This document shows, piece by piece, positions 1-6,194 of a stretch of DNA of 8,888 bases (its first letter is position 1; each line of letters starts with the position of its first letter). The position numbers and the translations under genes are program-made. Location: assembly GCA_947623615.1 (NCBI GenBank), contig CANQHH010000050.1, positions 1-8,888 on the forward strand, given 5' to 3'. The DNA is from an uncultured Clostridia bacterium. Lineage in GTDB: Bacteria; Bacillota; Clostridia; TANB77; CAG-508. A model generated the notes under the pieces. The model did not search any database and was not told the DNA's origin. It saw only the letters and a program-made list of their open reading frames with translations.

Positions 1-224
1 CCTTTGAACATTATTTTTAGAGTACTTGCATCATCCACATCAGAAAACTCATCTTCCATAATATCCATTCCAATTCTCGTCTCTGATGTACTTGGTAGAT
101 ACTTTGTCATATCACTATTTACTTTTACTTTTCCCATCCAAATAACTGACATTACTGTAAATACTATAAATATGAATAATATTATATATCTTTTGTTCAC
201 AATAAAATCCGTAATTTTTCGCAT
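1..224 (-). CDS. RND/MMPL-family membrane exporter, N-terminal fragment
   Basis: This is the first 74 codons of a gene that runs off the left edge. The ATG is at 224-222, with a GGGAAGG ribosome site 6 bases upstream (231-237). The protein begins with a short basic stretch (MRKITDFIVNKR), then one hydrophobic helix at about residues 13-30, then a polar segment with DMTKYLP (38-44), SETRIGMDIME (48-58) and DEFSD. A first helix followed by a 'D(M)xxYLP...S...G' segment leading into the large extracellular loop is typical of MMPL/RND-superfamily exporters of Firmicutes. These use the proton gradient to move lipids or other hydrophobic compounds across the membrane. The substrate cannot be told from this piece. 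The plus-strand frame over the same bases is hydrophobic only because it is antisense to the membrane helix. The family call is from memory of the motif and is fairly secure; the exact subfamily is open. Confidence 0.8.
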   Translation of the reverse strand, partial: MRKITDFIVNKRYIILFIFIVFTVMSVIWMGKVKVNSDMTKYLPSTSETRIGMDIMEDEFSDVDDASTLKIMFK

Positions 225-281
225 ATTTTACCTTCCCATACAATTTTCATTTATACAATTTATTCCATTCACGTAAATTAT

Positions 282-310
282 ATTTTACCATATTTATAGC
301 ATTTTTTCAA
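282..310 (-). promoter_or_regulatory. Sigma-A-type promoter with extended -10 for the MMPL gene
   Basis: Read on the minus strand, the -35 is TTGAAA (310-305). A 17-base spacer follows, then the -10 TAAAAT (287-282), which is preceded by TGG to give an extended -10 (TGnTAAAAT). Transcription would start near 275 and leave a leader of about 50 bases before the ATG at 224. Confidence 0.65.
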
Positions 311-428
311 CTTGTTATATTTCAAAAAATTTATCCCTCACATATCCAATCATAAAAATTTTTCTCATGCATATAGTTAAATAGTATTTATATTTTTTCA
401 AGAATACTGGAAAGGACTGGTTCAATTT

Positions 429-1475
429 ATGAAAAAATACAAACTTGCAATTGTAGGATGTACAGGTTTAGTCGGCAGAACAATATTACAAGTATTAGAA
501 GAAAAGCATTTACCTATATCAGAATATGGTTTATTCGCATCAAAAAAATCTGTTGGAAAAACAATGCATTTTATGAACAAAGAATACATCGTAAAAGAAC
601 TAAATGAAGCATCTTTTGACGCTGGATATGATTTTGCTATTTTTTCTGCTGGTGGAAATACATCAAAAAAATATTCACCTATCGCATCTAGTAAGGGCTG
701 TATCGTTGTCGATAACAGTAGTGCATTTAGAATGGATGAAAACGTTCCTTTGGTCGTCCCTGAGGTAAACCCAGAAGAAATTGCAAATAATAATGGAATA
801 ATTGCTAATCCTAATTGCTCTACAATCCAAGCTGTCGTTGCACTAAAGCCTTTGGACGACAAATACAAGATTAAAAGAATAGTATATTCAACATACCAAG
901 CTGTGTCTGGTAGTGGTAGAGACGGTGTTATTGATTTGATAAATGGCATAAAAAATTATTCAAATTTTATATCCGAATCATCTGACTCTGACGACTATCT
1001 CTCATCTCCTGATTCGAATTACAAACTTGAAAAGTTTCCTTACCCTATTTTTTCAAATTGTTTACCACATATTGACGTTTTTTTGGATAACGGATATACC
1101 AAAGAAGAAGAGAAAATGATTAATGAAACTAGAAAAATATTAAAAAAGCCTGATTTAAAAATAACAGCAACTACAGTAAGAGTACCTGTTTTTAATTCAC
1201 ACAGCGAATCTATTAATGTTGAATTTGAAAAAGACTTTGACATGTCAGAACTTATTGAAACATTAAAAAAAGCACCTGGAATAGTAGTTCAAGATGATAC
1301 TCAAAATTTGGTATACCCTATTGCAACCAACGCTTCAGGTTATGATGAAGTTTTTGTAGGTAGAATTCGTAAGGATTTTAGTGTTTCTAGTGGAATTAAC
1401 CTTTGGGTTGTTTCTGATAACATTAGAAAAGGAGCAGCAACTAACGCTGTACAAATTGTGGAAAAAATGCTTTGA
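429..1475 (+). CDS. asd: Aspartate-semialdehyde dehydrogenase
   Basis: This cytoplasmic enzyme reduces aspartyl phosphate to aspartate semialdehyde with NADPH, the branch point to diaminopimelate/lysine and to threonine and methionine. The 348-residue length fits the family. Visible motifs are the nucleotide-binding GCTGLVG (10-16), VVDNSSAFRM (93-102), the active-site NPNCSTIQ with catalytic Cys130, YQAVSGSGRDG (156-166) with Gln157, PHIDVFLDNGYTKEE (213-227), RVPVFNSHSE (251-260) with catalytic His258, and VGRIRKD near 310. A Ser/Asp-rich stretch at about 182-196 lies in the region that varies between orthologs. The start ATG has AAAGGA upstream (409-416), 12 bases away and so slightly distant. 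The gene is followed by dapA after a 76-89 base spacer, a common pairing in lysine synthesis. I found no convincing -35/-10 pair and no lysine-riboswitch-like fold in the 204 bases between it and the divergent MMPL gene. Identity is secure. Confidence 0.97.
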   Translation: MKKYKLAIVGCTGLVGRTILQVLEEKHLPISEYGLFASKKSVGKTMHFMNKEYIVKELNEASFDAGYDFAIFSAGGNTSKKYSPIASSKGCIVVDNSSAFRMDENVPLVVPEVNPEEIANNNGIIANPNCSTIQAVVALKPLDDKYKIKRIVYSTYQAVSGSGRDGVIDLINGIKNYSNFISESSDSDDYLSSPDSNYKLEKFPYPIFSNCLPHIDVFLDNGYTKEEEKMINETRKILKKPDLKITATTVRVPVFNSHSESINVEFEKDFDMSELIETLKKAPGIVVQDDTQNLVYPIATNASGYDEVFVGRIRKDFSVSSGINLWVVSDNIRKGAATNAVQIVEKML

Positions 1476-1482
1476 GCATTTT
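1464..1482 (+). repeat. Perfect hairpin over the asd stop codon
   Basis: Arms AAAATGCT (1464-1471) and AGCATTTT (1475-1482) pair perfectly over a 3-base loop. The TGA stop of asd spans the loop and the right arm. The stem is short and A/T-rich, so if it terminates transcription at all it would do so weakly; it may instead protect or separate the asd message from dapA. Confidence 0.5.
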
Positions 1483-1490
1483 AATATGAC

Positions 1491-1539
1491 TTGTCCCTAA
1501 ATCCTAAAAAAAAGGAATTGGGGTCTGTCCCTTTTTTGG
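1491..1539 (+). repeat. REP/MITE-like structured spacer between asd and dapA
   Basis: The spacer contains TGTCCCT twice in the same direction (1492-1498 and 1526-1532). The second copy sits in the motif GGGGTCTGTCCC (1520-1531). An eight-base inverted repeat, AAAAAAGG (1508-1515) with CCTTTTTT (1530-1537), encloses a 14-base loop and ends in six T. It could be a weak intrinsic terminator or attenuator. G/C-rich GGGGTCTGTCCC next to A and T runs is unlike the plain AT-rich spacers elsewhere in the window and resembles short REP-type repeats found in many copies in bacterial genomes. Copy number cannot be judged here, so the repeat-element reading is an inference. Confidence 0.4.
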
Positions 1540-1554
1540 AAGGAGGTAATTATG
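1540..1554 (+). promoter_or_regulatory. Strong ribosome site and ATG out of frame with dapA
   Basis: AAGGAGGT (1540-1547) is a near-perfect Shine-Dalgarno sequence placed 5 bases (AGGAGG to ATG) before the ATG at 1552-1554. This is clearly the natural initiation site. It reads MVFKGV, the usual start of DapA proteins, and then CGG instead of continuing in frame. Unshifted, this frame gives a 16-residue peptide ending at TGA 1600-1602. The main dapA frame is offset by +1. Confidence 0.8.
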
Positions 1555-1564
1555 GTTTTTAAAG

Positions 1565-2428
1565 GTGTGCGGAACGGCGCTGGTTACGCCGTTTACAAAT
1601 GATGGAGAAGTTAACTTTGAAGAACTTAGGAAATTGATTGAGTTTCAAATTTTGGAAGGTGCTGATAGCCTGATTATTTGCGGTACTACTGGAGAAGCAT
1701 CTACAATGACCGAAAATGAAAAAAAAGATGTCATAAAATTTGCGGTTCAAATTGCTAGGCACAGAGTTCCTATAATTGCTGGAACTGGAGGAAATAACAC
1801 AAAACAGGTTATCGAAATGTCTAAATATGCTGAAAAAGTTGGAGCTGATGCACTTTTAATTGTTACACCATATTACAACAAAACTACTCAAACTGGACTA
1901 ATCGCCCACTACAAATCAATCTCAGAAAATACCAAACTTCCTATTATTTTATACAATGTTCCTGGTAGAACTGGAATAAATATAGAACCTAAAACTTGTC
2001 TTGAACTCTCTAAAATTAAAAATATTGTAGCTATTAAAGAAGCTAGTGGCAATATCTCTCAGGTTGCTCAAATTGCTTCTTTATGTAAAAATAACTTGGA
2101 TATCTATTCTGGAAATGATGACCAGATTCTTCCTATTCTTTCTCTTGGCGGTATTGGCGTTATTTCCGTACTTTCAAATATATATCCTAAATTTGTTCAC
2201 AATATGGTATACAATTACTTAAATGGAAACTTAACTGATGCAACTAATTCACAAATCAGAGCTATTAACCTTATTAATTCTCTATTTTGTGAGGTAAACC
2301 CTATTCCTATAAAATACGCAATGAATCATATAGGATTCAACTGTGGTAATCCTCGTTTACCTCTAATTGAACTTTCTAAATCTGGAAAAGAACGATTAAT
2401 AAACTGTATAAAAGAATTTGATTATTAA
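1565..2428 (+). CDS. dapA: 4-hydroxy-tetrahydrodipicolinate synthase (start disturbed by an apparent frameshift)
   Basis: DapA condenses pyruvate with aspartate semialdehyde in the first committed step to diaminopimelate and lysine. Motifs, numbered from the GTG at 1565, are TALVTPF (4-10), CGTTGEAST (39-47) with the Thr pair 41-42, VTPYYN (100-105), LYNVPGRTG (129-137) with Tyr130 and Arg135, IKEASGN (157-163) with Schiff-base Lys158, GGIGVISV (195-202) and NPIPIK (245-250). The only in-frame start upstream of the conserved region is GTG 1565, and it lies 18 bases after the AGGAGG, too far to be efficient. An in-frame TAA at 1547-1549 blocks any earlier start. The well-placed ATG at 1552 gives MVFKGV and would join the rest as MVFKGVGTALVTPF if the C at 1570 were absent. 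So the gene either carries a one-base insertion (sequence error or real mutation), or uses GTG and lacks about five residues. Otherwise it is intact with all catalytic residues. The function call is secure; the start is not. Confidence 0.93.
   Translation: MCGTALVTPFTNDGEVNFEELRKLIEFQILEGADSLIICGTTGEASTMTENEKKDVIKFAVQIARHRVPIIAGTGGNNTKQVIEMSKYAEKVGADALLIVTPYYNKTTQTGLIAHYKSISENTKLPIILYNVPGRTGINIEPKTCLELSKIKNIVAIKEASGNISQVAQIASLCKNNLDIYSGNDDQILPILSLGGIGVISVLSNIYPKFVHNMVYNYLNGNLTDATNSQIRAINLINSLFCEVNPIPIKYAMNHIGFNCGNPRLPLIELSKSGKERLINCIKEFDY
1572..1594 (+). repeat. GC-rich hairpin inside the first codons of dapA
   Basis: AACGGCG (1573-1579) pairs exactly with CGCCGTT (1587-1593) over the 7-base loop CTGGTTA; a G-T pair can extend it by one. 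It is among the most stable potential structures in the window and lies immediately after the start region, where it could slow initiation. The codons that form it mostly end in G (ACG, GCG, CTG, ACG, CCG), unlike the A/T-ending codons of the rest of the gene. Confidence 0.6.
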
Positions 2429-2505
2429 CTTTTCTTAACATTACTAACCAAAATTAACAAAATATCAACAAATTCTTAACACTTTATTATTTTTTTATTA
2501 AAGTA

Positions 2506-2534
2506 TTCACTTAATTAATTTATAATGCTATAAT
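2506..2534 (+). promoter_or_regulatory. Sigma-A-type extended -10 promoter for the HD-domain gene
   Basis: The -35 TTCACT (2506-2511) is followed by a 17-base spacer and a perfect TATAAT (2529-2534), preceded by TGC to give an extended -10. Transcription would start near 2541, about 43 bases before the ATG. A second TATAAT lies at 2521-2526 without a good -35. The promoter suggests this gene is not simply the tail of the asd-dapA transcript. Confidence 0.7.
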
Positions 2535-2583
2535 ATATCATATAACATAAATTAAACATTAATATTATCAGAGGAGACACTTC

Positions 2584-3141
2584 ATGAATTCTTTAATAAA
2601 AAACAAGAGAAAAAAATATATAAGTAGACAAGAATTCTTTTCAATTATAGATGAAATTACATCTAACAAAACAGTTAGACAAATGAAATTATATACTCAA
2701 CATGGTAATACATCATGTTATACCCATTGCTTAAGTGTTGCATATTATAGCTACTTCATTGCAAAAAAATTTGGATTAGATTATAGGTCAACTGCTCGTG
2801 CTGCAATGTTGCATGATTTATTTCTATATGACTGGCATAATGAACATTCTGACCCAGAATTCACATCACCTCATGCCTTCTCTCATCCCAAAATAGCTTT
2901 ACGCAATGCTTTACAGCTATTTGAACTTAACCGTATAGAACAAGATATCATAAAAAAACATATGTGGCCTGTTACTATATCTCTTCCAAAATATAAAGAA
3001 ACATACATTGTAACTCTTATGGATAAATATAGTGCAATTAGAGAAACTTACATATACTTTCAAAGCCAATTAAAACGTAATAAATTATATAAATATGCAT
3101 ATATTTTCTTAGGATTTTTACTTTTTCGTATAATCGATTAG
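2584..3141 (+). CDS. HD-domain phosphohydrolase, function unknown
   Basis: The 185-residue protein carries the metal-binding pattern of the HD superfamily: His48 (YTHCLSV), the His77-Asp78 pair (MLHDLFLYDWH), His97 and His101 (HAFSHPKIA), His126 (IIKKHMWP) and Asp147 (LMDKYSAIRE). HD proteins are metal-dependent phosphohydrolases acting on nucleotides, phosphoesters or signalling nucleotides; the substrate cannot be read from this sequence. The single-domain layout and the pair of extra histidines between the HD pair and the last Asp resemble stand-alone HD proteins common in Clostridia, whose role is not settled. The last 15 or so residues are hydrophobic (YAYIFLGFLLFRI, 171-183) and might attach the protein to the membrane. 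The ATG has GAGGAG (2571-2576) 7 bases upstream. The gene has its own promoter and its own terminator, so it is probably a single-gene unit. Confidence 0.85.
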   Translation: MNSLIKNKRKKYISRQEFFSIIDEITSNKTVRQMKLYTQHGNTSCYTHCLSVAYYSYFIAKKFGLDYRSTARAAMLHDLFLYDWHNEHSDPEFTSPHAFSHPKIALRNALQLFELNRIEQDIIKKHMWPVTISLPKYKETYIVTLMDKYSAIRETYIYFQSQLKRNKLYKYAYIFLGFLLFRIID

Positions 3142-3177
3142 AGGAGGGTATCCTTAAATAGGATCCCTCCTCTATTT
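3139..3177 (+). terminator. Strong hairpin terminator containing the HD gene's stop codon
   Basis: A ten-pair stem (3139-3148 with 3165-3174) plus a five-pair stem (3150-3154 with 3160-3164) are separated by one bulged T at 3149, with a five-base loop (3155-3159). The T run after it is short (TTTCTAT). The TAG stop at 3139-3141 is the base of the left arm. The hairpin lies between convergent genes and might also limit read-through from the minus-strand operon, though the minus side lacks a T run. Confidence 0.8.
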
Positions 3178-3252
3178 CTATGAAAATATTTATATTATTA
3201 CTATTATTCTTTTTATTCCAATATCTCTATTCTAACATAAAATCTAAACTTT

Positions 3253-5403
3253 TTAATCAAGTATGCTCATGTTTCCTATTGCACTTTCATTATTAACTCC
3301 ATTATTTACTTCGTTTCCACTCATGCTGTTTCCCATGTTCTCATTTGCAATAGTATTTGTACCACTTTGTTCATTTGTCATTATTTCATTTTGACCAGCT
3401 ATTGTATTTTGGTCTCCTACTTCGTTTTGACCAGCTATTGTATTTTGATTCCCTACTTCATTTTGACCTGTTGTTGTTTCTGATTCTTCTCCTTCACTTT
3501 GACCTGGTATTGTATTTGGATTTCCTGTTTCATTTTGATTTGACATTAATCCATTGTCTCCTACCACAAAACCTAAAAATAACGCAGTTCCTCCTATTTT
3601 TTGAATATTAATTCCATTAACATTCAAGATATTCAATGTTGACATTAATGCCATAGCACCACCTTGGTTTCCTAAGTAACTATTTAGACCTAATTGTGAA
3701 ATCTTACTAGGTATTACAGTTTGTACTTTGCTAGATATACCATTAACAAAAGGCATTAATTGTTCTATTGTATAATTATTTATTATTACAGAATCCGAAT
3801 TTTTCAATTCTGGAATTTCTTCTACTTCTGATGCTACTTCTATGTTTTGCATATAGACAGATTTAACTGTATTCATATCTTCACTGATTGTTATTTCTCC
3901 CTCATTAGTTATCTTTCCATCTTGCACTTTACCTAAATTAGTTGTCATTAATATCGAATCAGAGCTTGAAGCATCTGGTAAAATTGTTATACTATTTACA
4001 GTATTTGAATCTGTTACTGATTTTTGTAATATTATTTGCATTGTAGCATTTGAACTTGTTTCTAAGTCTGAATTTATACTGTTAATTGGTTGTGAGCCAG
4101 TACTTTCCATTGTTTGAATATCTTCATTTACACTATTTATTGCATTACCATCTACATTATTTGTTACATTTTCAACACTATTTTGTCCTACACTATTACC
4201 AATTATTTCTGTATTTCCATTTCCTCCTATATTGTTTGTAAATGAAGATACATCATTTGTAACCATATAATTTGTTGTCATATCATTTATTCCGTTAGTA
4301 TTACTTTCTATAGTATTATTTTGCTCTACAACACCTGTACTTTTATCATCTTCATAAATATTTAAAGACCCTTGTTCATTAATTGCTTCAATATTTATTA
4401 CTACTTTTTTCTCATTTCCATTGCTTTCATTGTCTATTGATATTCTTCCCTCATCACCAACTTGTATCACAGCCTTTATAACTTTCATTTGACTTTCATA
4501 TATAGTAAGTATAATGTCAGAATCAATACTTAAATTTTCTTGTACATCAGCTGTCATCCTCTCGATTGTTTGAGCTAATACCGTTATATCTGTATATTCT
4601 GCAGGAATTCCTACATCAGATAACTTGTTACTAATTATAACTAAAGAAGTGTTATCTTGTTGTAATGCTGTTAAGCAATTAATGATTATTTGTTTAATTT
4701 CACTTCCACTTAAATTTAATGTATAAGCATTTGCACTATATGTTTTGTCACCAACTGTAATTTGACTTCCGTTTAGTTTACTAAATTTATCTTCTGGAAT
4801 ACTGTCAAATATAACTTTAGAATATGTTTCAATTATATACTTCTTTTGTTCATCTGTTAAATCACTTAACTGATATATCCCTTCAAAATTTATACTATCA
4901 GGTATTTTCTTTATGTCATCTTCTGAAAGTCCTAATTTTTGTGCATATTCTTTAAAACCAGAATCTTTAAATCCCATATATAATCCTAATATATCATCAC
5001 ATTTTATTGCATATACATCTCCACTATTTACATATGATGCTTTTAATAAATCATTGGTTCCATTTTTCAACGCAACCTCTGAATATTTTCTTCCTGTATT
5101 GTTATCTCTTCTTGATGCAGTTGTTAAATTTATATTTTTGGTATCTCCATTTTCTGTAATTGATAAATTCAAATTTCCGCTAGATGTATATGTGTTAGTT
5201 AATTTAAAGTCATTTTGTTCTTTTACATTTTCATTTTCAAAAACATCCATTATCTCATAACTTTGAGATATACTTTTCATAAACAATTCTTTATCACTCT
5301 TAAACATATCTGTAGCTAAATATAAAAATGCAAATATTCCTGCCCCTATCATAATCAATAATATAATTGGTATAATTATTAATAATATTTTTTTCTTACC
5401 CAT
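3253..5403 (-). CDS. Membrane-anchored extracellular protein, Asn-rich, unknown function
   Basis: I do not recognise a function for this 716-residue protein. It starts with KKK and a long hydrophobic helix (about 6-30), then TDMFKSDKELF (31-41), so it is probably anchored in the membrane with the bulk outside. No lipobox or LPXTG motif is seen. Residues 35-355 look folded, with beta-type alternation and helical parts and only two cysteines (135, 243). Residues 360-454 are an Asn/Ser/Thr-rich low-complexity linker. A second folded part (455-615) holds a segment NNYTIEQLMPFV (542-553), and the tail (616-716) is Asn/Gln/Gly-rich with four 12-residue repeats. The ATG has GGAG 7 bases upstream, and the gene begins 29 bases after rlmB, so it is likely the last gene of the lepA-rlmB operon. 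From memory, similarly built anchored proteins occur in uncultured gut Clostridia as 'hypothetical' or DUF proteins; this link is unverified. No clear terminator is seen after its stop. Confidence 0.85.
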   Translation of the reverse strand: MGKKKILLIIIPIILLIMIGAGIFAFLYLATDMFKSDKELFMKSISQSYEIMDVFENENVKEQNDFKLTNTYTSSGNLNLSITENGDTKNINLTTASRRDNNTGRKYSEVALKNGTNDLLKASYVNSGDVYAIKCDDILGLYMGFKDSGFKEYAQKLGLSEDDIKKIPDSINFEGIYQLSDLTDEQKKYIIETYSKVIFDSIPEDKFSKLNGSQITVGDKTYSANAYTLNLSGSEIKQIIINCLTALQQDNTSLVIISNKLSDVGIPAEYTDITVLAQTIERMTADVQENLSIDSDIILTIYESQMKVIKAVIQVGDEGRISIDNESNGNEKKVVINIEAINEQGSLNIYEDDKSTGVVEQNNTIESNTNGINDMTTNYMVTNDVSSFTNNIGGNGNTEIIGNSVGQNSVENVTNNVDGNAINSVNEDIQTMESTGSQPINSINSDLETSSNATMQIILQKSVTDSNTVNSITILPDASSSDSILMTTNLGKVQDGKITNEGEITISEDMNTVKSVYMQNIEVASEVEEIPELKNSDSVIINNYTIEQLMPFVNGISSKVQTVIPSKISQLGLNSYLGNQGGAMALMSTLNILNVNGINIQKIGGTALFLGFVVGDNGLMSNQNETGNPNTIPGQSEGEESETTTGQNEVGNQNTIAGQNEVGDQNTIAGQNEIMTNEQSGTNTIANENMGNSMSGNEVNNGVNNESAIGNMSILD
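3389..3532 (-). repeat. Four tandem 36-base repeats within the unknown protein gene
   Basis: Four abutting 36-base units (3389-3424, 3425-3460, 3461-3496, 3497-3532) encode the 12-residue pattern GQNEVGxQNTIA, covering roughly residues 622-669. The first two units, 32 of 36 bases identical, are recent copies; the third is the most diverged (GQSEGEESETTT). A partial fifth unit follows on each side (GQNE; SNQ). The register is in frame, so unit gain or loss would change tail length without breaking the gene. Confidence 0.85.
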
Positions 5404-5432
5404 TTTCTTTCTCCTTTACTTTATATTACTTT

Positions 5433-6185
5433 TTACAAACGTTGCTTAACCACTTCATACATTATAATTCCAGCTGAAACAGAAGCATTTAAAGATGTTA
5501 TTTTTCCTTTCATTGGAATCTTTATTAAAAAGTCACAATTTTCTTTTACCAGTTTGCTTATTCCAAATCCCTCACTTCCAATTACAATAGCTACAGCTCC
5601 TGTATAATCTTCATTATAATATAATGTATCTGTTTGCATATCAGTTCCATAAATCCATACATCATTTTCTTTTAACATCTTTATTGTATCATTTATATTA
5701 TTTACTCTTGCAATCTTTATATGCTCTACCGCTCCTGCTGATACTTTATTTACCGTTGAATTAACACCAACAGCTCTTCTTTTTGGTATAATTACTCCAT
5801 GAACACCTGCTGTTTCTGCAGTTCTTATTATAGACCCTAAGTTATGTGGATCTTCAATTCCATCCAAAATTAATATAAATGGCTTTTCATTCTTTTTTCT
5901 TGCCTCTTCTAAAATATCTTCTACTTCACAATAGTCAAATGGTGGCACTATAGCAATTACCCCCTGACTATTATTAGTTTGTGACATTTGATTTAATTTT
6001 GCTTTACTAACTTTAGTAATCACAACTTTTCTCTTTTTAGCAATTTCTATAATTTTATTTATTGAACCATGTTTTTCTCCTTCTGATATAAATATTTTAT
6101 TTATATCTCGTCCAGATTCTAATAACTCAATAACAGCATTTCTACCTTCGACTTGATCATCAAATTGTTTGTTATTTTCCTTCAT
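5433..6185 (-). CDS. rlmB: 23S rRNA (guanosine-2'-O-)-methyltransferase, TrmH/SpoU family (RlmB)
   Basis: This SPOUT-class methyltransferase transfers a methyl group from S-adenosylmethionine to a ribose 2'-OH; RlmB modifies G2251 (E. coli numbering) in the peptidyl-transferase P-loop of 23S rRNA. The 250-residue length is normal. The N-terminal part (about 10-80), including VEGRNAVIELLESGR, is the substrate-binding domain. Motif 1 is DPHNLGSIIRTAE (112-124) with catalytic Arg121, motif 2 is IGSEGFGI (202-209), and motif 3 is IPMKGKITSLNASVSAG (223-239), together forming the knotted cofactor site. The start codon is 9 bases after the lepA stop, and its ribosome site AGGGTGA (6190-6196) overlaps that stop, so the two are co-transcribed and probably translationally coupled. 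A related TrmH-family enzyme acting on another rRNA or tRNA position is possible, but the N-terminal domain favours RlmB. Confidence 0.93.
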   Translation of the reverse strand: MKENNKQFDDQVEGRNAVIELLESGRDINKIFISEGEKHGSINKIIEIAKKRKVVITKVSKAKLNQMSQTNNSQGVIAIVPPFDYCEVEDILEEARKKNEKPFILILDGIEDPHNLGSIIRTAETAGVHGVIIPKRRAVGVNSTVNKVSAGAVEHIKIARVNNINDTIKMLKENDVWIYGTDMQTDTLYYNEDYTGAVAIVIGSEGFGISKLVKENCDFLIKIPMKGKITSLNASVSAGIIMYEVVKQRL

Positions 6186-6194
6186 ATATTCACC

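Noticed and set aside
4..276. Plus-strand open frame of 90 codons at the left edge
   Set aside because: It is antisense to the MMPL gene, runs through that gene's promoter region, has no ribosome site, and its hydrophobicity reflects the helix on the other strand.
422..949. Minus-strand open frame of 175 codons
   Set aside because: It lies entirely opposite asd, whose motifs and ribosome site are clear; no family resemblance or start signal of its own.
1552..1575. Classical -1 slippery-site frameshift in dapA
   Set aside because: The required shift is +1 (or -2), and no X-XXY-YYZ heptamer fits in the ATG frame; a -1 slip at TTT AAA would give a stop. A simple indel explains the data better.
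2429..2505. Terminator after dapA
   Set aside because: The region has a T run but no stem with meaningful G/C pairing, so I cannot support one.
3389..3532. CRISPR-like array (repeat length 36)
   Set aside because: The units abut with no spacers, diverge along their length, and encode an in-frame peptide repeat.
3357..3611. Plus-strand open frame rich in Phe, Leu and His
   Set aside because: Its repetitive sequence is the antisense reading of the 36-base repeats and Asn/Gln tail of the minus-strand gene.
4913..5260. Plus-strand open frame of 115 codons
   Set aside because: It is opposite the folded N-terminal part of the unknown membrane protein and has no ribosome site or recognisable content.
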